Assembly (NCBI GenBank): GCA_030710605.1
Contig: CP092869.1
Location: forward strand, 13,399,295-13,463,294
From: Cordylochernes scorpioides
Taxonomy: Eukaryota; Arthropoda; Arachnida; Pseudoscorpiones; Chernetidae
Direction of reading: 5' to 3'
Length of the DNA stretch: 64,000 nucleotides
Shown here: positions 1-11,189 of the stretch, piece after piece
Position numbering within the stretch: position 1 is the first letter of the stretch
How the letters are laid out: each line of letters opens with the position of its first letter
Program-made: the position numbers and the translations under genes
The notes under the pieces: model-generated
Told to the model about the DNA's origin: nothing
Seen by the model: the letters and a program-made list of their open reading frames with translations, nothing else
Databases searched by the model: none

Positions 1-60
1 TACTTTCACGTTGTTCTTAAATCCGTACTGTGGTTTGAAATATTGGAAATCTATATCTCT

Positions 61-756
61 CATCAGTGTTTCTTAGCTGTTTGGCTATAGCACATCAGTG
101 AATTCTCAGCTTTTTGGCCATAGCTCTCATCAGTGTCTCTTCAGCTGTTTGGCTATAGTTCATCATTATGTTCTTAGCTGTTTGGCCATAGCTCTAATCA
201 ATGAATTCTCAGCTTTTGGCCATAGCTCTCATCAGTGTCTCTTCAGATGTTTGGCTATAGCTCATCAGTAGGTTCTCAGCTGTTTGGTTATAGCTCACCA
301 GTTTCCTCTAAGCTGCTTGGTTATAGATCACCAGCTTCTCAACACCAGATCCTCAGCTGTTTAGCCATATCTCTCTCATCAGTGTCTTCTCATCTGTTTG
401 GCTATAGCTCATCAGTGAGTTCTCAGCTGTTTGGTTATAGCTCACCAGTTTCCTCTAAGCTGCTTGGTTATAGATCACCAGCTTCTCATCACGAGATTCT
501 CAGCTGTTTAGCCATATCTCTCTCATCAGTGTCTTCTAATCTGTTTGGCTATAGCTCATCAGTAAGTTCCCAGCTGTTTGGCTATAACTTGTCAGTGTCC
601 TCTAAGCTGTTTGGCTATAACTTGTCAGTGTCCTCTAAGCTGTTTGGCTATAACTTGTCAGTGTCCTCTAAGCTGTTTGGCTATAACTTGTCAGTGTCCT
701 CTAAGCTGTTTGGCTATAGCTCATCAGTAAGTTCCCAGCTGTTTGGTAATCAGCTT
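61..756. repeat. 33-bp minisatellite with 11-residue coding periodicity
   Basis: Tandem units contain a core like AGCTGTTTGGCTATAGCTC. The distal part (about 590-720) is a near-perfect 33-bp period. The proximal part is more diverged and shows a higher-order repeat of about 147 bp (compare 281 with 428). Because 33 is divisible by three, one + frame stays open from about 235 to 825 and reads as an 11-residue repeat around SSxLFGY. That frame has no ATG until 247, no recognisable domain, and ends in unrelated sequence, so I do not call it a gene. The array may begin outside the window. Confidence 0.85.
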
Positions 757-940
757 TCAGAGAATACCTTCTTCAATACTAGGAAGAAAGGCCGGCGCGG
801 ACTACTAGGTCACGTTTCTCTATAAATACACCGTTATCTTGAACGATAGGATGGGTGATAGATTTAATGGGAGGGGTATATAGGACGTAGAACCTATTAA
901 ACTCTCTTACTGAAATATTCTACTTTATTATTACAAAGAG

Positions 941-1252
941 GGGAGGTCGGTGGAAGGATGGTCTAAACCATTGATTTTCGACCACAACGACCCGGGTTCG
1001 ATTCCCGCATTGGACACTATTTTCTGATTAAAAAAAAATATATGCTCCAATGGTTCCCGATTCTTTCAAAATTCTAACCCCACCAGCAAAAGTACAAGTA
1101 ATCAAACAGGGTTCTGGTACATTTGTAAAGTGCAAATTCGAACTGCTTTTGACATGTGTAGATATGTAGTGCACTTACAGTAAAAAACAGTCTCTTTCTT
1201 CTACCCACCATGATCATCATGGCTTGTACCACGTGTACTAGGGATAAGCAAA
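941..1252 (+). repeat. tRNA-derived composite SINE, full length
   Basis: A tRNA-like head (about 941-1017) has a pol III B-box-like GGTTCGATTCC at 995-1005. An A/T spacer follows. The body then contains the family signatures TTCGAACTGCTTTTGACATG, a 'tggtgcacttacag' block, a palindrome around CCATGAT(C/T)ATCATGG, and the end GTGTACTAGGGATAAGC. The same head-body order recurs at 54745-55042 (+) and 23509-23802 (-). Reverse-strand frames across the body are chance ORFs. Confidence 0.8.
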
Positions 1253-1865
1253 TGACAAAGAGGAAATTATGTACGCACATGCTTTCTTGAACGTTGGGTA
1301 GTACTAGAACATCAACTTGTTCCTTAACAACCCTCAGAATGGCCCTGTTCTGTGACATCGATGTGTTTGTATGTACAAATTCATTCTTCAGGAGAGGTAA
1401 CATTGACCGAATGATGTAGCACCGGTCTGTAGCCATGCCGTAGACTTGCCAAGAACGTTCGAGGGCCAAGGTCAACTTTGTTATCATTGTCGCGGCAGTT
1501 TGGGCTCAAGGCCGGAGATAGACCGACAACTGACGACATCTTCCTGAGCTTAGCTCGTTCCACATTCCATCGATAGCTTTGTGGCTGTTCATTTGTCTGG
1601 ATTATCTGTAGCTTGCCTCATTGACTCGCCAACCTACACCTGCATAGTATTGGAATATTACACATCTCTAGAGAAGTGCTTCTTATTTTGAAGAACTGTA
1701 AATATCGATCAGACAATTTCCATCTTTAACAATGTATGCTGAATGTATATGGATCAAACAATAAATCTCTCTGTTACGAATATGTTCAGATTCGTATCAG
1801 TCAATCTGAATTAGTATGAATCGAAGTTACAGTGTTCTGCTTACTGGGAAGATACCATACCACAT
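1253..1865. other. No recognisable feature
   Basis: Reverse-strand open frames here run out of the neighbouring SINE and show no domain. I see no RNA gene or clear repeat. Confidence 0.5.
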
Positions 1866-1945
1866 TCCCTGGACACTTTTATTTTCCCGTTCATCATTAC
1901 TCTTCACAATTCATCCTTTCATACTTCATCCCTAAGGATAGGAAT
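1866..1945 (+). repeat. Dispersed repeat fragment
   Basis: The block starting ccctggacactttta and running through 'cacaattcatcctttcata' to 'cttcatccctaagg' matches 30130-30200. There it directly follows a tRNA-like head, so this is probably the body of the same tRNA-derived repeat without its head. Confidence 0.6.
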
Positions 1946-2261
1946 AGTCATTATTGTTGCATTATTACACAGAGTAACAATGGCTATAGATGAGCTCCTG
2001 TTTGAAAAGGAACTTGTATATAATAATGATTTCCTTTGTTGTTTTCACGTAAAACATATACCAAGATATGTTTTGTATAATTGCTATTAATAATAAATAA
2101 TATGTAAAGTTGGTTACGTCCTTCTTACTTACTTTAATAACATAACACATAGAAACAGCTCGGCAACTCGCATAGCCCCTGAATAAAACATCCCGTTTAT
2201 CTGCTGAACAGTCTATTTGACAGTTGAGAATAGAGTCTTGGTTTTTTTCTCAAACTCTTTC
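1946..2261. other. AT-rich, nothing recognised
   Basis: A short reverse-strand frame (1965-2150) has low-complexity composition and no family resemblance. Confidence 0.5.
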
Positions 2262-2267
2262 GTTTTT

Positions 2268-2707
2268 AAGAAAAAGACATCTCCTTATCGTGCAACTCAA
2301 AGTTACTGATGGCTTACGCCATCTATCGGAATAAATATCAACTATTCTTTGATTTTTTTAATTATTCCATAATTTGGCCAAATACCCATTCTTGATTAAT
2401 CAAGAAAAGCTAATTCTTGGCCAATTCTAGAATAATAAAAAATTAATAAATAGTTGATATTATAACAAAGTATTTATTAATTTTATTATTTTTATTAACA
2501 GAGTGGTCATTTTTTATGTTATATTTTGCTACTCTGTAAATTTCCCTTGTGGCTTATCTTTTGTTTACCATTCATAGTTTGTTCTTGCCTGAAATAAATT
2601 GTTGTCTCCTCCTGAAGTTTTTGTCTTCCCTAATTTTCCACGTGACAATACTTATTCCGATAGATGACGCAAGTCATCAGCAACTTTAAGTTGCAGGATA
2701 AGGAGAT
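2268..2707. repeat. MITE of the 'catctccttatcg' family, interrupted
   Basis: The terminal inverted repeats read catctccttatcgtgcaact at the left and ggataaggagatgcc at the right, each followed inward by a 'gatggc..ccatctatcgg' motif. Short uninterrupted relatives of about 130-140 bp lie at 20287-20398, 27535-27660 and 62702-62826. This copy is longer because another repeat occupies about 2460-2648. Confidence 0.7.
2460..2648 (+). repeat. Dispersed AT-rich repeat inside the MITE
   Basis: The landmark is 'aagtatttattaattttatt', followed later by 'cattcatagtttgttcttgcc' and a 'cctgaagtttttgtct' block. Related copies are at 37500-37680 (+), 9100-9213 (-) and 12241-12354 (-). A shorter relic lies at about 7250-7325. 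Confidence 0.6.
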
Positions 2708-4031
2708 GCCTTTGTCTTAATTTATGAACCTTATCCCAGTACAATATCACATTTGTACTTTTTTTTCCAAATCTTTCGTTTTTGTTTTTTAGAGCTCACA
2801 GAGCTCTAATATGTCTTGAAGTCCCTTTCTTCTCAAGACATTCCCTATGTCTCTGTGCACATGGGAATACCATCTTCAATCAAGGCTGCCCTCAGCCACT
2901 CCTATGTACTACACTGACGTACGTCCTTCAAGTGAAAGTTGTCCTTGAGCTTGTAAAAAGGATGTTTACGGAAATTACCATCGTTTTCCTCTATCTCTTT
3001 CTATCCTTGTATTCCTGTACATTCGTCCATTTCTTGTAACTTATTTGAAACTTCGGATATCATATTTTATTCTAGTGAAGTGTAGACAATTGACAATTTA
3101 AACAATTGTATTGATTCTTCTCTTTTTATGTTTGATGTGTGTGTAAAAATCAAATAGACTTCTATGTAAGAAAAATAGTTCACCCCCTTCAACAAGAAGA
3201 AGGACCGTTAGGAATCCACATTTTACAGAAACGTATACTAAAAGAAGAAAGAGATCAGTATAGTAGGTTTGCATCTTGATATTTAAAGAAGAAAACACTC
3301 ATTTAAGTTGTTAAATGATTAATAATTATTAGGTTGCGTTGAAGGGGTTAATGATAAATTTGTATGTAAGTATTTGATGCTCACACAGCTCTTCAGTTGT
3401 CAAGATTTTTCAGCCTCTCGCACAAAGAAGGAAAAACGCCCAGGGTGGATCCTTCGACCCATATAGTCACTCGAGACGCTTCAGGTCAAAGTGTTCCAAA
3501 AACTAACAAAAAAAGAGTAAAAATTGAACAGAAAATAGCCAAGTAGGTGAAGACAAGTGTAGCCGCCTCCAAAATTAAATACATTCCCGAGGCACGTTTG
3601 TGTTTTTTGTGTAGGCGATGGCGCGTGGCTGAACTTCCTCTTCTGTCTTATGGTTGGTTTGGCGCCGCTTACATTCCTGTTGTTGTTCGGTCAGGTGGGG
3701 ATAACGGCTGTGGTGGTTCGTCACAGCTACTGGATAGGCAAATTACGTTTAACAACGGTTTTCTGACAAAGAAATCAACTAACTGAACTCAAATAGCTTC
3801 AAACAGTCGAAACTGTCGTATATGGGAGTCCCTGGAAACGAAGATACAGACTCAATGGTAAAGGATGAAGCATCCTGGTACCATCCGATAGAAATACACA
3901 TTTCAGTAAGAGATAACATCAGTCAACTAAATATGCAACCAACAAGAGGTAAAAGTTAAAATAGACAGCGTTGTTAATTCATGGTATCAAATGGAAACCC
4001 CAAGCAAGCAAGATTTAGAAAAGAATCCACT
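2708..4031. other. No recognisable gene
   Basis: Open frames at 2782-3039 (+), 3098-3298 (-) and 3547-3786 (+) lack domains, conserved motifs or supporting splice context. I saw no RNA gene. This is the longest stretch in the left part of the window with no assigned repeat and could still hold unrecognised transposon debris. Confidence 0.5.
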
Positions 4032-4260
4032 TGTTGTTGATGTGGTGTCTAATAAAGAGCCTCAGATGTCTCCATACATCTCAATCACAGCAGTCACAAT
4101 GTCCACTATCTTGAGTGTGTAAAGCTGCTGTTCTGGGTCCATCTCAATTTTCTGCAAGGCTGCGGCCATTGCTGAACATGAGAATATGTGAGTAGGTGTT
4201 AGTTCCACACCAGGATAATTGTCCTGTAGGTTCTTGTGCCATCTGGATGTATTGCCATTC
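4032..4260 (-). pseudogene. LINE ORF2 C-terminus and 3' tail, truncated
   Basis: On the minus strand this encodes the same peptide seen best at 49870-50121: a CNNCPGVELTPTHIFSC-type cysteine/histidine knuckle followed by MAAALxKIDMDPEQQLYTP and an acidic end. The nucleotide tail GAGGCTCTT..(GACAACAACAAC) is also present in reverse. The reverse transcriptase and endonuclease are missing, as expected of a 5'-truncated non-LTR insertion. Other copies are at 14523-14706, 48834-49370, 49870-50140 and 52515-52706. Confidence 0.75.
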
Positions 4261-4540
4261 CTTCATGTCGAACCAAACCTCCCCTCAGTGCCTCCTGGAT
4301 TCTTTGGATATTCGTCCTATTTCTGATCCGTTACCAAGGTCGCTAACGTGGCAACAGAACCCATTTTCCAATGAAGAGCGAAACTGAAAGCATCCAGTTA
4401 GTTATCCAGATTGAAATAAGGTCACCTACGTCCATTGTTCTATAAAGAAAGGACAAAAACCTTCCATAAATTCACAAAATTGAAGACGCTACTACCATTC
4501 CCCAGCATATACTGAAATGTTCTGAAAATAGAGAAATCCA

Positions 4541-4922
4541 TACTTGAAACATTAGATAGTAAAAAGCCATATATTGGATTTAATAAAAGATTTATTTGCC
4601 AATATTTCGGCTGGCTGAACACCAACCTTTATCAAGTCATTACATTTTTGTAGACACAAACTCAGTGCCGCATAGTGTTATAATATCACAGTTGAAATCA
4701 TTTAAATACAAAGTAGGTGGGGGAAATTTGTGCATGAAAAAAATATTATAAATTTTTTTTTTTTTTTTTAATGATTTTAACTGAGATATTATAACACTAT
4801 GCGGCGCCAAGTTTGTTTATACAAAAATGTAATGTCTTGATAAAGGTTGGCGTTCAGCCAGCCGAAATATTGGCAAATAAATCTTTTATTCAATCCAATA
4901 TATGCCTTTTTATTATCTAATA
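4541..4922. repeat. Foldback (long inverted repeat) element
   Basis: Arms of roughly 145 bp (about 4548-4690 and 4775-4922) are inverted copies of each other. Landmarks are TTTGCCAATATTTCGGCTGG and its complement, and 'tgtgttataatatc'. The spacer is T-rich. The family recurs at 29217-29770, where it has been interrupted by another element. Confidence 0.8.
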
Positions 4923-5360
4923 CTGAAATGTATTGAGATAGACACTCCATATATAAGGAATTGAAGAAATTACTTAACCATCTCAAAGAACAAGATTTCC
5001 AGGATTTGATCTGAAGGAATAAAAGGAATATGATTTATATTTCTCTCTCTATCTCTCTAATTATCTTTGAGATAATCAATTATCACATAATTAATGGCTT
5101 CAGATCACTGTTAATTATAATATCAATTATTATTTGAGATTTACCAATAATTTATGTTTGTCATTATTGGTTCATTGAAGTGATATTCTGTATAAAGTAC
5201 GCCATCTATATTTGAGAATTGACACTAATTAGCTCAATTTTTTCATTTTTACAACTAAAACCATCTTCTACAATCCTTACAGTAATGAAGAAAAAAAAAC
5301 ACATTATTTTATCTGTTAAATAAAGAAAACGCGATAGATGCCTCAATTCTCATATATATA

Positions 5361-5531
5361 CAGTAGAATCTCCATGAAAGACACTCCCGCTAGAAGACAC
5401 CTCTCTTCCAAGGACAGTTGACATTTGCAAAATTATAATTTTTACTATTTAGCAACTCTCCGGTAAGATGACACCTCTCCCTAAAGGACACTTTGGCTCT
5501 GCAATTGGGTGTTATCCTTTACAGAGAGGTA
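5361..5531 (+). mobile_element. pogo/Tigger-like MITE, right end lost
   Basis: Begins CAGTAGAATCTCCATGAAAG, the CAGT(A/T)GAACCTC type of terminus known from pogo/Tigger elements. The internal blocks 'gacacctctc' and 'ggacactttggctctg' match the other copies at 6033-6204, 9767-9931 and 10715-10890. The final inverted repeat is degraded. There is no transposase. Confidence 0.65.
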
Positions 5532-5591
5532 TTAATAACTCCCTAACAATACGTAGATAAAAAATAAATGCTAGAGAGAATTAGAACTATA

Positions 5592-5655
5592 CAACAACAA
5601 AAAGCTTTATTAAGACCTTTTAGTCTTATACTGATTCTCTCCAAGCAGAAATGTA
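5592..5655 (-). repeat. LINE 3' end
   Basis: On the minus strand this reads a short stem-loop (AAGAC..GTCTT), then AATAAAG, then a (GTT)n-like simple repeat. That is the 3' architecture shared by many LINE tails in this window. The copy A equivalent is at about 10003-10060. Confidence 0.55.
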
Positions 5656-5962
5656 GGATACATGCATAAAAATTAATAGTACCTTAATGGTAATATGATA
5701 TTTATATACAGGAAAATTATATAAAAAACATCAAGCTGATAGATTAGTCTGGGTAAATTGGAGGAAAATACATTTATTATTCACGGATTTACCGAAAATG
5801 AGGATAAAAAAGCAAAAAGCTAATTACAATCAATATTGAGATAATGAAATTTATATATCGTAATTAAGACAATTGAGCTCATAAACAGATTTGAAAGGTA
5901 AAAAATAAGAACTATAGAAGAGTGTATAATGAGAATATTGTATATATAGGAATTCTAATAAT

Positions 5963-6032
5963 TGATTTTTATATCACTAGATGGCGCTCTACCATCTTAA
6001 AAGCACATGTGCTCCTGGTCAGGATATGCTTT
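5963..6032 (+). repeat. 70-bp dispersed repeat with 'agatggcgctc' core
   Basis: Contains 'actagatggcgctctacc' and GCACATGTGCTCCTGGTCAG. The same block is at 10645-10714 (+), 22280-22362 (-) and 32052-32112 (+). It abuts the pogo-like MITE here and in copy A. Confidence 0.6.
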
Positions 6033-6204
6033 CAGAACCTCCATGAAAGGACACACACGCTAGAAGACACCTCTCTACAAAGGACAGTTTTCATTTACAA
6101 AATTATTATTTTTACTATTTAAAAACTCTCCGGTAAGAGGACACCTCTCTCTAAAGGACACTTTGGCTCTGTAATTAGGTGTCCTTTACAGGAAGATTCT
6201 ATTG
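6033..6204 (+). mobile_element. pogo/Tigger-like MITE, nearly complete
   Basis: About 172 bp, from 'cagaacctccatgaaagg' to 'ggaagattctattg', with inverted ends. The interior alternates 'gaggacacctctct' and 'aaaggacac' motifs that later form the 74-bp satellite units at 15754 and 58006. No coding capacity. Confidence 0.7.
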
Positions 6205-6499
6205 TATTAATAATTCCCTAACAATACATAGATTAAAATAAATGCTAGAAGGAATCATAACTATAGAAGAGTGTATAAAGGGAATATTGTATATATAGGA
6301 GTTCTAATAAATCGATATTGTTTATTACAAGGAAGAGATGCCCAAAGGAAACGTCTGCTCTACATCCGTCCTATATCGATCGGTATCTACTTGGTTTGTA
6401 GTTCCTAGGTCAGGAACAAAACTTCCATACACATTATTTACCTGCTATCGCTGTGTCCATATTTATTTTTTCTTATATAGAGCGTGACTTCTACTCCTC

Positions 6500-6815
6500 T
6501 TCTTCGTCTTTCTTATCTCCACTCAATCATATTAGGGTCTGGGTGAAGTAGAATGCCTTTGTCATTAAGACTGGGAGCACTACTCAGTGGCAGGCCGACT
6601 TAGCTCCAAAAGAAATGGCCGCCTCTTACATGAGGAACAGACGCCATGTGCAGCTCCTCTAACATGGAGTACAAACACTGCTAATCCTGTATCCCTGGAT
6701 TAGGAGCTCCTACAGGGTACTATCAGCATGGCCAGCTGACCCAGGTTTTTTAGTGAGCTTGTTACTGCTCCCCCTCCTCCTTTTTCATCCGGGCTTGGGA
6801 CTGGCAAAGGCGGAG
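6500..6815 (+). repeat. LINE 3' tail family ('ggccgcctctgacatgagg')
   Basis: This roughly 320-bp tail begins with 'tcttatctccactcaatcat' and ends in 'catccgggcttgggac'. It is found at 11190-11365, 26887-27236, 27868-28175, 28438-28610, 36845-37194, 41857-42185 (-) and 54219-54575. In several copies it follows a cysteine-rich LINE C-terminus, so I read it as that LINE's 3' untranslated tail. Frames through it are broken by stops. Confidence 0.7.
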
Positions 6816-7071
6816 TTGTGACTGCTAGTAGCATCTGTGATCTAACCTTTAAACAACGATCGCTTCATTGAGATGGATGTATGTACTTCTATTTCACAGG
6901 GAGTAGGTTGGATCTCTAGAAAGAAGCTTTGTTATTCAAATAAGTCTGTTTTTATTAGGGTTCTCTTCTTTTAATAATATTGAAATATGATGATATGAAA
7001 GAGAAAAAAGGATAAATAGAATGAGTAAATGAAAATTTTGCTGAGATAAACCTTCCAAATATTTATAATAT

Positions 7072-7561
7072 ACTAGCGGACCCGCCCGGCTTCGCCCGGG
7101 TTTTACCTGAGTAAAGGTTTGTCTAACGAATCTCTCGATAAAGTGAACATTTTTCCCGGTCCCTTCAGAAATACTCGATAAGTTGAATAAAATCAATATT
7201 AATTGGTTCCCTCGGTAATTGGAAGTTAAAGGAATAGTATCTTGCCTTTGAATTGTATCATTATTCTTGTCTCAAATAAATTGCCGTGTCATCCTGAATT
7301 TTGTCTTTCCTAATTTTCTACATTACAAAATCATCGTATCATCATGATAATATTTAGAGTAGATTGTTGAATTATAACAGATAAATTAGAATATTTATCT
7401 TGATTATTTCTAGGCGAAAAGTAATTTCAAAAATTTTATTTGCTAGAAACCTTCCCAGTACTATACTAAATAACTTCCCAAAGTTTCATGGCGATCCAAT
7501 GAGTGGTTTGGTCAGGCATAAAGGACAAACAGACATACATTCATTTTTATATATATAGATA
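7072..7561 (+). mobile_element. Dispersed retroposon-like repeat with GC-rich start
   Basis: It starts 'actagcggacccgcccgg', immediately followed by the palindrome CCCGGCTTCGCCCGGG. It ends 'ggacaaacagacatacattc' then 'tatatatagat'. This start/end pair is typical of a retroposon type widespread in invertebrates; I cannot fix the clade (RTE-like is a guess). A shorter relative inserted at 51934-52136, and a GC-rich start relic in reverse sits at 8739-8785 and 11877-11923. Confidence 0.55.
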
Positions 7562-8239
7562 AAAACAAGAAATAACAAAAGAACAAGGCTTATTGGCTTT
7601 CAGGGCGTCATACACTTGTCCAGAAAACAACTAGGGTAACGAACTTCTGCTGATATTCTTCAATAAAAATAGAATATTTTGTGAATAGAATATGATCAAT
7701 ATATGTATAATGCATATTTACTTTTCTCTCTCCTAATTATATATAGATGGAAATTTTGACGGCAGGAAATTGTGATCTATAAAAAATAGGGCACCTCTCC
7801 CGTCAAATTAAACGTCAAAACTAGACGCCATCTATTATCCCGTCGTCGATAAATAGATATAATAATAAATCGAAAAAAAACATATATATATGTAAAACAA
7901 AAGTGACATCCTAGATAAAGTACATTGATATTTGCCTCTTGATATATAGAAAAGAAATTTTAGTACATAGTGGAAACCCACGTTAAATCTGCATTCAAAT
8001 AACTGTGTAAACATCCTCTGTATTTGATTATATTTCAACTCTTGTCCTATTGGCGATTTATTGTAGAATGTTTTTCCTGTAGAAGAGTTTTCGTGTCTGA
8101 AAACTAGAGATTTATGAAATAAAATGTTTTAAAAGAAACTTATCCCCGGAATCTTAATATTTCACCTTGAAATATGTTTGAATCCAAAATATACCTCGTT
8201 ATCAGAAATTAAATAGAAGAACGTTTTATTGAAAAATGA
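7562..8239. other. AT-rich, nothing recognised; absent from copy A
   Basis: Part of the roughly 1.5-kb segment that copy A lacks between about 11365 and 11368. The reverse-strand frame at 7835-8038 is low complexity. Confidence 0.5.
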
Positions 8240-8563
8240 TGGATTTTTATATGAGAGAGATATTTATAACCCAGGGAGAACAGAACGCCAACTAACCGAG
8301 GAGTCCAGCTTACTAGTATGGACTAGTGTTGAGCGCTTTTTACTCGCGTCCTGTTTTGATTGCTGAGTTGAACCAGTTGACCAGGAAGTTCCATGCTAAG
8401 GTTGAGTCTGGAAGTCTGGCCATAGATGTAGATGATTGATTTCTCTTTCAATTATTAATATATACAGTTATCAGCGTCATAATCAAGGAACAATTCTTAA
8501 TCAATTCTGTCACCGTTTGCTTTGTGAATGGAATAAATACCCAAATATGGCCATTTCTCATAA

Positions 8564-8634
8564 CCATCGGTGGTTCAGTGGTAGAATGCTCGCCTGCCAC
8601 GCGGGTGGCCCGGGTTCGATTCCCGGCCGATGCA
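8564..8634 (+). tRNA. tRNA-Gly (GCC)
   Basis: This 71-nt sequence folds as a tRNA. The D-arm is 'tggttcagtggtagaat'. The anticodon arm ctcgc-CTGCCAC-gcggg carries GCC at 8596-8598. The T-arm is cccgg-GTTCGAT-tcccgg, and the 3' acceptor strand CCGATGC is followed by discriminator A. Both pol III internal boxes are intact and a long T-run follows directly as terminator. Oddity: the first base is C where the acceptor needs G, giving a C:C mismatch at position 1:72, and the second copy shares it. That may weaken aminoacylation or 5' processing; otherwise every element looks functional. Confidence 0.9.
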
Positions 8635-9079
8635 TTTTTTTTTTTTTTTTTACAATTTTTAAAACTCATTTATATATTATACAAGAATGACATCCGCGGC
8701 GCCAATTTATAATTGTAACGAATAGTATTTGAATAAAAGCATTTAATCGGGTAAACCCGGGCGTTGCCCGGGTCATTCGGCTAGTTAAAAGTATATCTAT
8801 GGATAGTGATCATTGTTGAACAAACTCAAGCTACATTTAGAATGATTGTATTATTTCTACGATATATAATAATGTAGAAAACATTACTGTAATGGGGTTT
8901 ATTTATAAATATAGCTAGACAATATGATAACCTATAGAAACATGATAGCCTACTAAAACGATGATAAGAGAGATGACCTACCTGATAGATAGTCTACTGC
9001 ACAAACATCGACGAAAAGCGCGTAGAAGACATCATATTGCCACGTGGAAAATTAGGGAAGACCAACTTCGGGATGAGAT

Positions 9080-9215
9080 AACAATTTATTTCAGGCAAAA
9101 ACAAACTATGAATGGTAAACAAAAGATAAGCCACGAGGGAAATTTACAGAATATCAAAATATAAACATAAAAATGACCACTCTGTTAATAAAATTAATAA
9201 ATACTTTGTTACATA
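9080..9215 (-). repeat. Reverse copy of the 2460-2648 dispersed repeat
   Basis: Landmarks 'ggtaaacaaaagataagcca' and 'ttaataaatactttgtta' match the complement of 2460-2580. The short + frame 8961-9164 that overlaps it is shared with copy A but resembles nothing I know. Confidence 0.55.
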
Positions 9216-9413
9216 GCTTCTTCCCGATGGGAGTTGTGACCCACAGCTAGCAATTTTTGTAGATACTGATATGGATCTGACGTGCTTCCATCGAAGTCTT
9301 GGAACTTTGTCCCTAGTACCTTTGCGTCCTTTTTCTACCGGCGTGAAGAGCGGCTTTGTCGTCGTATCGTCTATAGGGACATCGTCTTCTGGGAGAGAAG
9401 TCTTGGCTTTAGC

Positions 9414-9513
9414 NNNNNNNNNNNNNNNNNNNNNNNNNNNNNNNNNNNNNNNNNNNNNNNNNNNNNNNNNNNNNNNNNNNNNNNNNNNNNNNNNNNNNNN
9501 NNNNNNNNNNNNN
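9414..9513. other. Assembly gap 1 (100 N)
   Basis: Exactly 100 N, a scaffolding placeholder. The left flank ends ...CTTGGCTTTAGC, homologous to the base at 12555 in copy A. Confidence 0.99.
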
Positions 9514-9766
9514 TATTATTCTGCTTATATGTGCTACAATGAAAGGTAGGTCTCTAAGAAGTGGTCTGGTAGGTTAAATCGACGAAACCGCTAGGAGGCT
9601 TCATCACTGATGATCAAAGCTCTCCCAATATATTTTCATCGCAGTAAGGACAGTAGAAGTTTGTTTTATGTTTGAAAGAAACATTCGTGCTTTAGATGGT
9701 GTTACATTATAATTATGCTACATATAAAATCTAGTATATATTGAAATATATTACTACATATATATA
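9514..9766. other. Start of the inter-gap contig; nothing recognised
   Basis: Carries loose similarity to the 'ttctgcttatat' block seen at 14141 and 53690. I see no homology to the sequence left of 5361. Confidence 0.4.
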
Positions 9767-9931
9767 TAGTAGAACCTCCATGAAAGGACACACACGCTAG
9801 AGGACACCTCTCTACAAAGGACAGTTGTCATTTGTAAAATTACCATTTTTACTATCAGCAACTCTCCAGTAAGGTGACACCTCTCTCTAAAGTACACTTT
9901 GGCTCTGCAATTAGGTATCCTTTACAGAGAG
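9767..9931 (+). mobile_element. pogo/Tigger-like MITE, right end lost
   Basis: Copy A equivalent of 5361-5531. It begins 'tagtagaacctccatgaaag' next to a TA-rich target. Confidence 0.6.
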
Positions 9932-10714
9932 GTATTAATAACTCCCTAACAATACATAGTTAAAAATAAATGCTAGAGGGAATTAGAACTATACAACAAC
10001 AAAAAGCCTTATTAAGACATTTTAGTCTTATACAGATTATCCAAGCAGAAATGTAGGATACATACAGGAAAAAAGTAATAGTACCTTAATGGTAATATGA
10101 TATTTATATACAGGAAAATTATATAAAGAACATAAAGCTGATAAATAAATTAGTCTGGGTGAATTTGAGGAAAAGAAATTTATTAGGTTATTATTGGATT
10201 AACCGCAAATGAAGATAAAAAAAAAGTAAAAGCTAATTACAATCAATATAGAGATAATGAAATTTATACATTATAATTAAGACAATTGACCTAATAAACA
10301 GATTTGAAAGGGTAAAATATTAGAACTATAGAAAAGTGTATAAAGGGATATTAATATTAATTATATGTATATAATTCCTCATATGTTATGAATATGATTT
10401 TTGTTGTTGAAAAGATAGAGAATTGAAGGTGCAGTCGGCGAAAAAAGTAAAGATGGGTATTTACTTATCAAGTAGTTTTTATTTTTAATTACTTGAAAAG
10501 AATTACACATTAAATATTTTTCACAGTAATACAGAATTTATAAAATGAATCCTATATTCGTGAATTAAAAAAATAGGTAGGTTAACTATACATATTGTAC
10601 ATTACACATTCAAAGTGGTATCTTCTAAATCTATGGTCAATAATTGATTTCTATATCACTAGATGGCGCTCTCCCATCTTAAAAGCACATGTGCTCCTGG
10701 TCAGGATATGCTTT

Positions 10715-10890
10715 CAGAACCTCCATGAAAGGACACACACGCTAAAAGACACCTCTCTACAAAAGACAGTAGTAATTTACAAAATTATTATTTTTACTAT
10801 TTAGCAACTCTCCGGTAAGAGGACACCTTTCTCTAAAGGACACTTTGGCTCTGAAATTAGGTGATGTCCTTTACAGGAAGGTTCTACTAT
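10715..10890 (+). mobile_element. pogo/Tigger-like MITE
   Basis: Copy A equivalent of 6033-6204, ending 'ggaaggttctacta', the inverted complement of the CAGTAGAACCTCC terminus. The stretch 10345-10600 just left of it is AT-rich sequence absent from the partner. Confidence 0.65.
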
Positions 10891-11189
10891 ATTAATAATT
10901 CCCTAACAATACATAGATAAAAATAAATACTAGGGGGAATTAAAACTATAGAAGAGTGTATAAAGGGAATATTGTATATATAGGAGTTCTAATAAATCGA
11001 TATTGTTTATTACAAGGAAGAGATGCCCAGAGGAAATGTCTGCTCTACATCCGTCTTATATCGATCAGTATCTACTTGGTTTGTAGTTCCTAGGTCAGGA
11101 ACAAAACTTCCATACACATTACTTACCTGCTATCGCTGTGTCCATATTTATTCTTTCATATATAGAGCGTGACTTCTTCTTCTTTCTTA

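Larger units (their letters stand above)
5361..9413 (+). repeat. Left part of large duplicated block (copy B-left)
   Basis: This region is collinear with 9767-12555 (copy A), including both pogo-like MITEs, the LINE tail and the tRNA-Gly. Relative to copy A it has about 1.5 kb extra (about 6720-8240), and copy A has about 0.25 kb extra near 10345-10600. It stops at an assembly gap exactly where copy A continues into sequence that matches the right side of the other gap at 50424. Confidence 0.85.

Noticed and set aside
1074..1487. 137-codon minus-strand frame
   Set aside because: About half of it is the reverse of a SINE body whose same translation appears at other SINE copies (for example 18225-18488). 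No domain.
8448..8712. Overlapping frames on both strands around the first tRNA-Gly
   Set aside because: They are translations through the tRNA gene and its T-run.
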